Source: Nevskia ramosa DSM 11499 (GTDB lineage: Bacteria > Pseudomonadota > Gammaproteobacteria > Nevskiales > Nevskiaceae). From it: a DNA stretch of 64,000 bases. The DNA lies in assembly GCF_000420645.1 (NCBI RefSeq), contig NZ_ATVI01000006.1, positions 186,001 through 250,000 of the forward strand, in the 5' to 3' direction. Under the pieces are notes generated by a model. It had not been told where the DNA came from and ran no database searches. It saw nothing but the letters and a program-made list of their open reading frames with translations. Shown here piece after piece: positions 54,590 through 63,759 of the stretch. Positions within the stretch are counted from its first letter, which is position 1, and every line of letters starts with the position of its first letter. The position numbers and the translations under genes are program-made.

Positions 54590-56353
54590 GTGAGCTACGA
54601 GTACAACCCCGCGTCGACCCGCTTCGAATTGCCGAACCCGCACCGGGTCGAGAACCTGTTTCTCGGCGCGGCGTCGGTGATCTGTCTGGTCTGCGCGGTG
54701 GTCGCACTGCTAGGTGCCCGCCATTCGCTGCAGCTGGGCACCAATGGCGCCGCCGTGGCGCCGGTAGTGATTGCCGCCGTGTTACTGCTGTTCGGCCTGG
54801 TGTTCGGCGTCAAGGCGCTGCGCCAGTTGCGCTTCTTCTTCGGTCGCGATCAGCCGGTGGGTCTGGCGCCGCAGCTGCCGAAGGATGTCGAAGGCAGCAG
54901 CCCGGACGGCGAAGGCCTGCGCGAAACCATCCGCCAGAACGCGATCAACTACGCAGTGCCGACTGGCGCGATCGACAACCTGCTCTATTCGCTGGTCCGC
55001 GATCTGGTGTTCTCGCCGCGCCGCACCCAGTACCTCGCGCGCGCCGAGTTCCACAACGCGCTCGGCCTGGCGTTCCTGCTGCTGTGCTTCGGCGTGTCGA
55101 TCATCGGCGTCGGTTCGGGCGCGGTGCGCGGCTGGGTCGGCGCGCTGTACTTCGTGCTGGTCAACGCCATCGTGCTGCTGCCGCTGCGCCAGGGGGCGCT
55201 CGGCGGCCGCAAGCTGTCGATCCGGGCGATCGTCGCCTTCATCATCGCGGCGATGATCGGCCCGCTGCTGCTCAGCCAGGCGATCGGCAATGCCGGCACG
55301 CCGTTCAAGGGCGCGGTGCAGTTCGTGCCGGTGACGGTGGCGATCCTGGTCGCCGCGCTGATCGCCGCCTCGCTGCTGCTGAAGGCGGCTGTTGCCCAGG
55401 TGGTGCGCCCGAACCAGATCGCGATGGCGCAGCGGCTGCACACGATTTCGATGAACGCGCCGCCGGGGCAGATCTTCCTCGAGTTCGATCGCGAGATGCA
55501 GCGCAGCTGGACGGAAACGGTGCCGAACCGCATCTACCTGCGCAAGCTGCCGAAGCTTGGCAGCGCGCCGGCCGGCAGCTTCGAAGGCCATGCCATCGAA
55601 GAGACTCAGCCGCTGCCGAACGACATGGAGCCGCTGAGCCTGTCGCGCTGCCTGTCGCTGGATACCTATCGCTGGCTGCTGATGCTCGACGCTTTCTCGC
55701 TGCTCGCCACCGCCAGCGGCGCCGGCATGGCGCTCTATGCCGCGCAGGTGCCGCAGCAATGGGGCGCGATACTGATCGGCCTGTCGCTGCTGCTGATCGC
55801 CCGTTTCGGCTTCGATGGCGGCAATGCGCTGTGGCGGCGTTTCGAGTTCACCTCGCGCATCTACTGGCTGGAAACCCACGGCAACTACCAGCGCGCGCAG
55901 ACCTCGATCGGTACCCTGCTGCAGGACCGGGTGAAAACCCAGAAGGAGATCGTCAACGTCGAGGACATGAGCCTGCGGCTGTGGGTGGCCGAGGTCGATA
56001 CGGTCAGCTTCGGGCCGGATACCGAGCGTTCGCTGCTGTCGATCCGCGGCCTGCCGGACGAGGCCGAGCGGCTGTCTGCGCATCTTGCCGATTTCGGTGT
56101 GCGCCAGGCCTCGATCATCGCGCCGAGTTCGCAGACCGATCTGCAGCGTCTCGCCGTGCTCGACAAGATCAACCCGCCGCAGAACACCGGCAGCGCGCTG
56201 CCGGCCGGCGTGCAGCAGGCGCTCGGTGTTGCGCCCGCGCCAGCCGCCGGCGCCACCCGCTTCTGCACCCAGTGCGGCACGCCAGCCAATGCCAGCGCCG
56301 GCTTCTGCGGCCAGTGCGGCACTCGCCTGCCATCGCTTCCCACCGCTTCCTGA
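54590..56353 (+). CDS. Multi-span membrane protein with C-terminal zinc ribbon, unknown function
   Basis: About 587 aa from a GTG start (SYEYNPASTRFELPNPHRVENLF). Around eight hydrophobic segments: two near 25-85, several in the middle (FLLLCFGVSIIGVG; YFVLVNAIVLLPL; IVAFIIAAMIGPLLLSQAI; VTVAILVAALIAASLLL) and two near 365-405. A soluble domain follows, then CTQCGTPANASAGFCGQCG, a CxxC-x10-CxxC zinc ribbon (C559, C562, C573, C576). A TACACT hexamer precedes it by ~32 bp. It matches no family I recognise. The photolyase gene follows 20 bp later. Confidence 0.7.
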   Translation: MSYEYNPASTRFELPNPHRVENLFLGAASVICLVCAVVALLGARHSLQLGTNGAAVAPVVIAAVLLLFGLVFGVKALRQLRFFFGRDQPVGLAPQLPKDVEGSSPDGEGLRETIRQNAINYAVPTGAIDNLLYSLVRDLVFSPRRTQYLARAEFHNALGLAFLLLCFGVSIIGVGSGAVRGWVGALYFVLVNAIVLLPLRQGALGGRKLSIRAIVAFIIAAMIGPLLLSQAIGNAGTPFKGAVQFVPVTVAILVAALIAASLLLKAAVAQVVRPNQIAMAQRLHTISMNAPPGQIFLEFDREMQRSWTETVPNRIYLRKLPKLGSAPAGSFEGHAIEETQPLPNDMEPLSLSRCLSLDTYRWLLMLDAFSLLATASGAGMALYAAQVPQQWGAILIGLSLLLIARFGFDGGNALWRRFEFTSRIYWLETHGNYQRAQTSIGTLLQDRVKTQKEIVNVEDMSLRLWVAEVDTVSFGPDTERSLLSIRGLPDEAERLSAHLADFGVRQASIIAPSSQTDLQRLAVLDKINPPQNTGSALPAGVQQALGVAPAPAAGATRFCTQCGTPANASAGFCGQCGTRLPSLPTAS

Positions 56354-56372
56354 TCCTCAATTTCCGCTTCCC

Positions 56373-57845
56373 GTGAGCACTGCCCTCGTCTGGTTCCGGC
56401 GCGATTTCCGCGTTGCCGACAATCCCGCGCTGATCGCCGCACTCGCTGCCCATGATCAGGTGCTGCCGGTCTACATCCACGCGCCGGACGAGGAAGCGCC
56501 GTGGCAGCCGGGCGCGGCCAGCCGCTGGTGGCTGCATCACTCGCTGACAGCGCATTCGGCGCGTCTCGCGGCACTCAGCGCGCCGCTGGTGATCCGCGCG
56601 GGCGGCGATTCGCTGGCCGAATTGCGCAAGCTGGTGAAGGAGACCGGCGCGACGGCCGTGCACTGGAACCGCCTGTACGAGCCGGCGCTTATCGCTCGCG
56701 ATACCCGGATCAAGCAGGCGCTGCGTGACGATGGTCTGGATGCCGAGAGCCATAACTCGGCGCTGCTGGTGGAGCCTTGGGAGTTGAAGACCGGCAATGG
56801 CGATCCTTACCGAGTGTTCACGCCGTTCTGGCGCAATGCCGGTGCCCGCGCAGTCCGCGAACCGCTGGCTGCACCGAAGAAGATTTCGGCGCCGAAGAAG
56901 ATTCCCGCCAGCCTCGGCATCGACAAGTTGAAACTGCTGCCGACGATCCGTTGGGATGACGGTTTCTATGCCGACTGGACACCCGGTGAAACCGGTGCCT
57001 GGGCACAGACCGAAGCCTTCTGCAGCGATGGCGCGGCGCACTACAAGGAGCAGCGCGATCTGCCGGCGCAGGCTTCGACATCGCGCCTGTCGCCGCATCT
57101 GCACTTCGGCGAGATCGGCCCGGTGCAGCTGGTTCATCACACGCGGCGGCTGATCGGCGAGCGGCAGGTGAAGGGGCTGACCGGCAACATCGAGCACTTC
57201 ATCCGCGAGCTGGGCTGGCGCGAGTTCTCGCATCACCTGCTGTTTCATTTCCCGACCACGCCGGATCAGCCGCTGTATCCGAAGTTCGCCGCGTTCCCGT
57301 GGCGTGATGCCAAGGACTACGCGGACGATCTGCGCGCCTGGCAACGCGGCCACACCGGTGTGCCGATCGTCGATGCCGGCATGCGCCAGTTGTGGATCAC
57401 CGGCTGGATGCACAACCGGGTGCGGATGATCGTCGCCAGCTTCCTGACCAAGAACCTGCTGATTCCCTGGCAGGAAGGCGCGCGCTGGTTCTGGGACACC
57501 TTGGTCGACGCCAGCCTGGCGCAGAACTCGCTCGGCTGGCAGTGGAGCGCCGGCTGTGGCGCCGATGCCGCGCCGTATTTCCGCATCTTCAATCCGGTGC
57601 TGCAGAGCGGGAAGTTCGATGGCGAAGGCGTCTATCTGCGCCACTGGGTGCCGGAGATCAGCAAGCTGCCGGATGCCAGCCTGCACGCACCCTGGGAAGC
57701 GAAGCCGGCGATCTGGCTGGCCGCGAAGTTCTCGCCGGGGCAGGACTATCCGAAGCCGATCGTTTCCCTGAGCGAATCGCGTGAACGTGCACTGGCGGCT
57801 TATGCCCGCATCAAGGGGCCGGATACCTCCTCGCCGCTACTCTGA
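56373..57845 (+). CDS. phrB: Deoxyribodipyrimidine photolyase
   Basis: About 490 aa, GTG start. N-terminal photolyase domain TALVWFRRDFRVADNPALIAAL; FAD-binding domain with TSRLSPHLHFGEIGP, RELGWREFSHHLLFHFP, GVPIVDAGMRQLWITGWMHNRVRMIVASFLTKNLLI, and the tryptophan-rich core QNSLGWQWSAGCGADAAPYFRIFNP. It repairs cyclobutane pyrimidine dimers using blue light. A small duplicated segment APKKI-SAPKKI lies near residue 170 in the interdomain linker. Confidence 0.95.
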   Translation: MSTALVWFRRDFRVADNPALIAALAAHDQVLPVYIHAPDEEAPWQPGAASRWWLHHSLTAHSARLAALSAPLVIRAGGDSLAELRKLVKETGATAVHWNRLYEPALIARDTRIKQALRDDGLDAESHNSALLVEPWELKTGNGDPYRVFTPFWRNAGARAVREPLAAPKKISAPKKIPASLGIDKLKLLPTIRWDDGFYADWTPGETGAWAQTEAFCSDGAAHYKEQRDLPAQASTSRLSPHLHFGEIGPVQLVHHTRRLIGERQVKGLTGNIEHFIRELGWREFSHHLLFHFPTTPDQPLYPKFAAFPWRDAKDYADDLRAWQRGHTGVPIVDAGMRQLWITGWMHNRVRMIVASFLTKNLLIPWQEGARWFWDTLVDASLAQNSLGWQWSAGCGADAAPYFRIFNPVLQSGKFDGEGVYLRHWVPEISKLPDASLHAPWEAKPAIWLAAKFSPGQDYPKPIVSLSESRERALAAYARIKGPDTSSPLL

Positions 57846-58185
57846 GAAATCAGCGCGCGGGCCGTAAGTGGTTCGCCCGCGGGACAGGTCGGCGCGCCAG
57901 TTGACGCCTGTCGACACAGGGGCGCGCACTGCGCCACGGCCGTGCCAATCTGAGCTAAGTTCGGGCCATTAGACGGGCTGCCCAACGAGGCATCCGCGCC
58001 AAGTTCTGGAGGAGCTCGCATGACCCGGTTGCCGTCTGCCCGGACGTTCGTTGTCGATCGTAGCCACGCGCCCGGCGCTGCCCGGGCGCTGCTTGCGCAC
58101 GCGCCTGCTTCCTCCTGATCCCGACTCCCTGATCCGTCCCCACTGCGCGCCGAAGCGCGCGGCCACCACGCACGAGCGCGACTCG
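57846..58185. other. 340-bp leader region of the moxR operon with a possible small ORF
   Basis: The gap between phrB and moxR. It contains TTGACG (57901), a stem CCTGT/ACAGG (57907-57920) and GGAGGAG (58008-58014) six to seven bases before an ATG at 58020. That ATG opens a 32-codon ORF (MTRLPSARTFVVDRSHAPGAA...) ending at 58118. The Shine-Dalgarno is stronger than that of moxR itself. The peptide could be a leader; translation is unproven. Confidence 0.4.
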
Positions 58186-59211
58186 ATGTCGAAGATTGCC
58201 GATAACCTGCTGCAGGACTGGCGCTCGCAGGCGCTGAAGATCGAGACCGAAGTGGGCCGCGCGGTGATCGGCCAGCCGGATACCGTGCGGCTGATCAACA
58301 TCGCGCTGTTTGCCCGCGGCCATGTGCTGCTCGAAGGCGATGTCGGCGTCGGCAAGACCACGGTGCTGCGCGCGTTCTCGCGAGCGATCGGTGGTGATTT
58401 CGAGCGAGTAGAAGGCACGGTCGATCTGCTGCCGGGCGATCTGATCTATCACACCTATGTCGATGATCAGGGCCGCCCGCGCATCGACCCCGGCCCGCTG
58501 CTGCGCCACGGCGAACGGCTGGTGACTTTCTTCTTCAACGAGATCAACCGCGCCCGTCCGCAGGTGCAATCGCTGCTGCTGCGCGCGATGGCCGAGCGCA
58601 CGGTGTCGGCGTTCAATCGCGAATACCGGTTTCCGCACATGACCGTGTTCGCCGATCGCAACAAGATCGAGCGCGAGGAAACCTTCGAACTCGCCTCCGC
58701 CGCGCGTGATCGCTTCATGTTCGAACTGCGCATGGCCACGCCTTCCGATCCGGCGATCCGCCGCGCGCTGGCTTTCGATCCGGCTTTTCACGACAGCGAT
58801 CGCCTGATCGAAACCGTGCCTGCGGGGCTGCTGCCCTGGGAACAGCTGAACGAGATCGGCGCCGGCATCCAGGCCTCGGTACGGGCCAGCGAAGCACTGG
58901 AAAAATACGTGCTCGCGCTCTGGGAAGCGACGCGCAATCCGCTCGCCGCCGGCATCCAGATCGACAACGTCGACATGCGCCGGCTGATTCTCGCCGGTGC
59001 CAGCCCGCGTGGCGTGTCGGCGCTGGTGCGCGCGGCCAGAGTCGTTGCCTGGCTCGCAGGCCGCGACTATCTGGTACCGGACGACATCCAGGCGGTGTTC
59101 CCGTCGACGATGGTTCATCGCGTGTTCTTCACGCCGGTCTATGAATTGCGCCGCGCCGAACTTGCCGATGCGCTGGTCGCGCAGATTCTCGAGCGCGTCC
59201 CGGCGCCTTGA
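58186..59211 (+). CDS. MoxR-family AAA+ ATPase (MxaR-like)
   Basis: About 341 aa. Walker A GDVGVGKTT (51-59), Walker B region TFFFNEINRARPQVQSLLLRAMAERTVSAF with Asn where most AAA+ proteins have Asp-Glu, and sensor region ELASAARDRFMFELRM. It heads six genes that match, in order and type, mxaR-S-A-C-K-L of methylotrophs. MoxR ATPases act as chaperones with vWA proteins, here perhaps to insert a metal or mature a periplasmic dehydrogenase. An upstream in-frame start (58051) is unconserved. Confidence 0.88.
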   Translation: MSKIADNLLQDWRSQALKIETEVGRAVIGQPDTVRLINIALFARGHVLLEGDVGVGKTTVLRAFSRAIGGDFERVEGTVDLLPGDLIYHTYVDDQGRPRIDPGPLLRHGERLVTFFFNEINRARPQVQSLLLRAMAERTVSAFNREYRFPHMTVFADRNKIEREETFELASAARDRFMFELRMATPSDPAIRRALAFDPAFHDSDRLIETVPAGLLPWEQLNEIGAGIQASVRASEALEKYVLALWEATRNPLAAGIQIDNVDMRRLILAGASPRGVSALVRAARVVAWLAGRDYLVPDDIQAVFPSTMVHRVFFTPVYELRRAELADALVAQILERVPAP

Positions 59212-59212
59212 G

Positions 59213-60097
59213 ATGAGCCAGGCCAGCGATTTCTACTATCGCCTGCCGCTGCGCGCCGGCGGCCAGCGGCCCGGCTCGCATCCGGGCACCAGCCACGGCA
59301 ACGGTCAGGAATTCGTCACGCACGCTTCGCTGATGAGCCACCCCGATCCGCGCCGGCTCGATGTCCGCGCGTCGCTGCGCGACGTCCGCGGCGAGTGGCT
59401 GGTGCGGGTGATGCGGCAGCGAGTCGGCGTGCCGGTGCAACTGGTCGCCGATGTCTCGGCGTCGATGCTGTTCGGCGCGCGCCGCTCGAAGCTCGCGGTG
59501 CTCTCTGATCTCGCAAGAGCGATTGGCGCGAGCGCGTTCCGGGTCGGCGACGCGGCCGGCATGGTCGCCTTCGATACCGTCGAGCGCGAGGATCTTTATG
59601 TGCCGACATCGCTGAGCCGCGGCGTCGGCCACGTGATGGCCGCCCAGCTCGAAAACCCGGCGCTGGTCGAGCATGCCGAGGCCGGCGAGCGCCATCGCGG
59701 TGATCCGGTCGAAGGCCTGCTGCAGGCCTTGCAGCGGCTCGCTGGCCGTCAATGCCTGGTGTTCCTCGCTTCCGATTTCCACTTCCCGCTGGCCCGGCTC
59801 GATGAAGCGCTGGATACCCTGTCGCGCGCCTATGTGGTGCCGGTGATTCTCTGGGACCCGGCTGAGACCGAGCCGCCGCCAGCCAATGGCTTGATCGCGC
59901 TGCGCGATGCCGAAACCGCGGCGCGTCGGACGATGTGGCTGCGGCCCAAGCTGCGGGAAGAATGGCGCGATGCTGTCGCGGCGCGACGCGCCAGCCTGCA
60001 GACCTTCTTCTCCAATCGCGGTCTGCGGCCGTTCTGGGCGCAGGGGGCTTTCGATGCCGATGCGATGTCGGAATATTTCTTCGAGGCGAACGCATGA
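59213..60097 (+). CDS. DUF58 / MxaS-like protein
   Basis: About 294 aa. FYYRLPLRAGGQRPGSHPGTSHGNGQEFVTHASL, then DVRASLRDVRGEWLVRVMRQR and a vWA-like core (VQLVADVSASM with DxSxS MIDAS; LVFLASDFHFPL). It matches the MxaS/DUF58 type that accompanies MoxR. It begins one base after the moxR stop and overlaps the next gene by four. Confidence 0.82.
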   Translation: MSQASDFYYRLPLRAGGQRPGSHPGTSHGNGQEFVTHASLMSHPDPRRLDVRASLRDVRGEWLVRVMRQRVGVPVQLVADVSASMLFGARRSKLAVLSDLARAIGASAFRVGDAAGMVAFDTVEREDLYVPTSLSRGVGHVMAAQLENPALVEHAEAGERHRGDPVEGLLQALQRLAGRQCLVFLASDFHFPLARLDEALDTLSRAYVVPVILWDPAETEPPPANGLIALRDAETAARRTMWLRPKLREEWRDAVAARRASLQTFFSNRGLRPFWAQGAFDADAMSEYFFEANA

Positions 60098-61251
60098 GCC
60101 GCGCGAGCGTTGCCGCCCTAGTGCTGATCCTCGCCGCGCCGCTGTGGGCCGTCGCCCAGGACCCGCCTAACCGCGACTACCAACCGCCGTTCAAGGGCGA
60201 AGCGGTGTTCGATCCGCGGCCTGAAAAGCGCGCGGCCGCAGCCGCCGAGGCCGAGCGCAAGGCCGCCGAGGAAGCGGCGGCGATCGAGGCGGCGACGGTG
60301 AAGACCGAGCCGGCGCCAGCCACACCGCCGCAGGAACCCGCGGCCAGCCCGGCGCCTGAAGCCGCGCCGATGCCGGTCGCCGAAGGATATGTACCGCCAT
60401 CGCCGGAAGCGCTGGCTGCCGCCGAAGCGGCGCTGCGCAAGCCGCTGCGCACGCCGGTCGAGAACCCGCGCGCCTACGGTTATCTGGTCGGCGATCTGCT
60501 GGTGCAGAAGGTGCAGCTCAGCGTCGATGGCAAACCGGTGGAACTGGCCGAACTGCCGGGTCGCGATCGCTACGGCGTCTGGATCGCGCGGCGCGCGACC
60601 ACGGTCGAGCGGCATGCCGACGGCACGCGCTGGCTGGTCATGGAGTACCAGATCGTCAATGCCTCGAAGGATGTCGATGTCATCGCCTTGCCGAAGCTGA
60701 AACTGCGCACGACGACACCGGATCTGTTCATCGACGTGCCGGACTGGCCGATCTCGGTCGGTGCGATCACCGCCGTCCAGATCAGCAACAAGGGCGCGCT
60801 GCGCTCCTTGCAGCCGGATCGTCCGGCACCGGTGATCGATACCGAGGCGATTCGCCATCCGCTGAAGCTGGTACTGGCCGCGCTCGTCGCGGTGTTGCTT
60901 GCCTGGCTGGCCTGGTGGCGCTGGCGCGAATGGCAGGCTTCCGAGCGGCTGCCGTTCGCCCGTGCGCGGCGCGAGCTGCGTCATCTGTCGCCGGATTCCG
61001 AAGCAGATTCCGATGCTGCTTGGCGTTGCCTGCATCAGGCTTTCGATGCGACGGCCGGCAGAGTCGTGCAGCCAGCCACGCTGGCGCTGCTGTTCCGCGC
61101 CGCGCCGCATCTGGAGGCTGCGCGCGATGTCATCGAACGCTTCTACGCCGAGTCCGCCGCGCGCTTCTTCGGCGGCCGTGACCACGCAAGCCTGTCGCCG
61201 AACGCGCTCTGTGCGCAGTTGCGAGCAATCGAGAAGCAGCACGAAGCATGA
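60094..61251 (+). CDS. MxaA-like membrane protein
   Basis: About 385 aa. Signal peptide (VAALVLILAAPLWAVA), an Ala/Pro/Glu-rich segment (~35-100), a periplasmic domain with YGYLVGDLLVQKVQLSVDGKPVELAELPG, one membrane helix near 265-285 (LVLAALVAVLLAWLAWWRW) and a cytosolic tail with a DUF4381/MxaA-like helical domain. In methylotrophs mxaA is needed for calcium insertion into methanol dehydrogenase. Assignment rests on position and layout. Confidence 0.7.
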   Translation: MSRASVAALVLILAAPLWAVAQDPPNRDYQPPFKGEAVFDPRPEKRAAAAAEAERKAAEEAAAIEAATVKTEPAPATPPQEPAASPAPEAAPMPVAEGYVPPSPEALAAAEAALRKPLRTPVENPRAYGYLVGDLLVQKVQLSVDGKPVELAELPGRDRYGVWIARRATTVERHADGTRWLVMEYQIVNASKDVDVIALPKLKLRTTTPDLFIDVPDWPISVGAITAVQISNKGALRSLQPDRPAPVIDTEAIRHPLKLVLAALVAVLLAWLAWWRWREWQASERLPFARARRELRHLSPDSEADSDAAWRCLHQAFDATAGRVVQPATLALLFRAAPHLEAARDVIERFYAESAARFFGGRDHASLSPNALCAQLRAIEKQHEA

Positions 61252-62270
61252 TCGACGGGCTGCCCGCGCTGCCACTCGATTTCGCCCAGCCCTGGGCGCT
61301 GCTGCTGCTGCCGCTGGCCGTGCTGCCGCTGCTGCGCCGTCGTCGCGAGGAGCTGACCTTCTCCTCGCTGCCGTGGCTGCCGGAGGATTCGCTCGGCCAC
61401 TGGATCGAACGGCTCGGCCGCGCGGCCGCGATTCTCGCGATTCTCGCCACCGTGCTGGCGCTAGCCCGGCCCGGCCGGCCGGAATGGGAAGTGGAACGGA
61501 TTGGCCGTGGTGCGGAAATCGTCGTGTTGTTCGATTCGTCCCTGAGCATGGATGACGAGATGGTGGCCCGCGGGGCGCATCCGAAACGGCGCCGCGACAG
61601 CCCGCTGCGCAAGCGCAATGTCGCCCGCGAGGCGCTGTCCCGTTTCGTCGAACGGCGCAAGGAAGATCGCTTCTCGCTGCTGATGTTCGGCGCCGCGCCG
61701 TTTCGCGTCACCCCGTTCTCGCAATCGCCGGAAGTGATCCAGGCCGGTATCGCCGCCGCCGGAATTTCCAACGGTCTGCCGGGCACCGATCTCGGCCGCG
61801 GCCTGATCGCCGCGCTGAGCCAGTTCGAAGGCCGCGCGTACTCCGGCAGCCGGGTGATCCTGTTGGTCTCCGATGGCGCGGCGGAGATCGACGACGTGAC
61901 GCGTCAGCGCATCCGCGACGGCATGGCCAGGCATCGGGTGGCGCTGGACTGGCTGTATCTGCGCTCGGCGAACTGGCCAAGGCTCGATGACGAGAAGGAG
62001 CCGGAGGCCGTCGGCCTGATTACCGACGTGGCGATGCACCGCTTCTTCAAGACCTTGCCGACCACCTACAAGGTGTTCGAGGCGGAAAGCCCGGACGCGG
62101 TCTCCAAAGCGGTGGCCGAGATCGAGCGCCAGCAGAACCTGCCGCTGGAATATCGCGAACGGATTCCGCGCCGCGATTTCACTCACCTGTTCTACGGGCT
62201 GGCGATGGTCGCGGCGTTCGCGCTGCTGATCCATCGCGGCCTCACCGTGCGGAGCTTCCAGACCTCGTGA
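61248..62270 (+). CDS. vWA-domain membrane protein (MxaC-like)
   Basis: 340 aa. N-terminal membrane segment (FAQPWALLLLPLAVLPLL), a second at ~60-75, the vWA domain with MIDAS FDSSLSMDDEM and ILLVSDGAAEIDDVT, and a C-terminal membrane helix. It fits MxaC/BatA-type. It overlaps its neighbours by four bases on both sides (ATGA). Confidence 0.8.
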   Translation: MIDGLPALPLDFAQPWALLLLPLAVLPLLRRRREELTFSSLPWLPEDSLGHWIERLGRAAAILAILATVLALARPGRPEWEVERIGRGAEIVVLFDSSLSMDDEMVARGAHPKRRRDSPLRKRNVAREALSRFVERRKEDRFSLLMFGAAPFRVTPFSQSPEVIQAGIAAAGISNGLPGTDLGRGLIAALSQFEGRAYSGSRVILLVSDGAAEIDDVTRQRIRDGMARHRVALDWLYLRSANWPRLDDEKEPEAVGLITDVAMHRFFKTLPTTYKVFEAESPDAVSKAVAEIERQQNLPLEYRERIPRRDFTHLFYGLAMVAAFALLIHRGLTVRSFQTS

Positions 62271-62836
62271 AACGTCGCCCCATTCATCTCACCTTCGGCC
62301 TGACTGCGCTGGCCCTGGCCGGCACCGCGCTGGGCTTAAGCCTGCGCCTGCAATCCGCGGAGCGCGCCAACACGGTGATCGCCGAAGCTTCGGCCTACGC
62401 AGCGGAAGCGAGCCGGATGGCCGAAGCCGGTGGTCAGCTGGCCGCACCGGTGCTCGATACGCCCGAAGCGGCGCTGGCCTTCGCGGTCGCCATCGCCCAC
62501 ACCGAAGATTACGAACGGGCGCTGAAAGCGCTCGAAGCGCTGGCGCAATCGCAGCGCGATGACATCCGCCTGATCGCCCGCTATGACCTCGCCAATCTGC
62601 ACATGCGCCAGGCGCGACTGATCGGCGACGAGCAGGTGGCCAAGGGCCGCACCCTGGTCGAACTCGGCAAGCAGTCCTACCGACGCGTGCTCGACGAAGA
62701 CCCGCAGCACTGGGAAGCGCGTTACAACCTAGAGCGGGCGCTGTGGCTGGAACCGGAAGCGGACGACGGCAATGTCGACGTCACGCCGCCGCCTTCGGTC
62801 GAACGCCCGAACGGCGACAAGCCCGAGCTGCCGTGA
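62267..62836 (+). CDS. MxaK-like TPR protein
   Basis: 189 aa. One N-terminal membrane anchor (FGLTALALAGTALGLSLRL), then helical TPR-like repeats (ALAFAVAIAHTEDYERALKALEALAQ; NLHMRQARLIGDEQ; YNLERALWLEPEADDG). It stands where mxaK does in the mxa order. It overlaps mxaC-like by 4 bp and mxaL-like by 4 bp (GTGA). Role in the complex unknown. Confidence 0.68.
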   Translation: MKRRPIHLTFGLTALALAGTALGLSLRLQSAERANTVIAEASAYAAEASRMAEAGGQLAAPVLDTPEAALAFAVAIAHTEDYERALKALEALAQSQRDDIRLIARYDLANLHMRQARLIGDEQVAKGRTLVELGKQSYRRVLDEDPQHWEARYNLERALWLEPEADDGNVDVTPPPSVERPNGDKPELP

Positions 62837-63759
62837 GGCCCGGCCTCGGCGCCTATCTGCGGAACGCGCTGCGCGGTGGTGGCTGGCTGCTGCTGCCGGT
62901 GTTCGTGCTGCTGGCGGTCGCCGCGTGGCTGCCGAAGCTGCCGGTGACCCGCGACGCCTATGATCATCTGGTGATCTTCGACGTCTCGCAGAGCATGAAC
63001 GTCGAGGACTATCAGCTCGATGGCAAGCCGGTCAGCCGTCTCGAATTCGCCAAGCATTCGGTCGCCGAAGCGCTGAAGAATCCCAAGTGCGACACCCGCA
63101 TCGGCTGGGGCGTTTTCGCCGGCCGCAAGGTCGTCATGCTGCTGGCGCCGGTCGAGGTCTGCCGCAATTACAGCGCACTGCTCGAAGCGCTGAGCGGCAT
63201 CGACGGCCGCATGGCCTTCGAGCGTTCCAGCGAAATCCAGGAGGGGCTGCTGTGGACGATGATCAACGTCCGCGATCTGAAGCCGCTGCCCACGGTGATC
63301 TTCATGACCGACGGCCAGGAAGCACCGCCGCTGCCGCCGGAACGGGTACGTAGCTACGACGGCCAGATCGGCGAAGTGCGCGGCTGGGTGGTGGGCGTCG
63401 GCGGTGACGAGCCGAGGCCGATCCCGAAAACTGATGCCGAGGGCGCCCGCATCGGCTACTGGCGCGGCACCGAAGTGCTGCAGTGGGCTGGCGCCGCCTC
63501 GTCGACCGGCGGCACCAACCACGAGCACCTGTCGGAACTGCGCGAGCCGCATCTGCAGCAGCTGGCCAAGAACGTCGGCTTCGACTACCTGCGCCTGGTC
63601 GACAGCCATTCTCTGGATCAGGCGCTGCACGACCGCAAGCTGTCCCATCCGGCAGAAGTCGATACCGATCTGCGCTGGATCCCCGGGGGGCTGGCGCTGC
63701 TGTTGCTCGCTGGCTGGTTCTGGCCGGATTGGCGACCGTTCAGGCGGCCGACTACCTAG
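62833..63759 (+). CDS. vWA-domain membrane protein (MxaL-like)
   Basis: About 308 aa from GTG. N-terminal membrane helix (GWLLLPVFVLLAVAAWL), vWA domain with MIDAS FDVSQSMNVEDYQ and TVIFMTDGQEAPPLP, and a C-terminal membrane helix (LALLLLAGWFWPDW). Last gene of the mxa-like operon. The convergent gmhB stop overlaps its stop by four bases. Where mxaD would follow, gmhB lies instead. Confidence 0.8.
   Translation: MRPGLGAYLRNALRGGGWLLLPVFVLLAVAAWLPKLPVTRDAYDHLVIFDVSQSMNVEDYQLDGKPVSRLEFAKHSVAEALKNPKCDTRIGWGVFAGRKVVMLLAPVEVCRNYSALLEALSGIDGRMAFERSSEIQEGLLWTMINVRDLKPLPTVIFMTDGQEAPPLPPERVRSYDGQIGEVRGWVVGVGGDEPRPIPKTDAEGARIGYWRGTEVLQWAGAASSTGGTNHEHLSELREPHLQQLAKNVGFDYLRLVDSHSLDQALHDRKLSHPAEVDTDLRWIPGGLALLLLAGWFWPDWRPFRRPTT

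Noticed and set aside
57933-57947. Sigma-54-like TGGCACG-GCCG-TGGC on the minus strand
   Set aside because: It points into the 3' end of phrB, with no gene in that direction, and is partly a chance palindrome (GGC-ACGGCCGT-GGC type).
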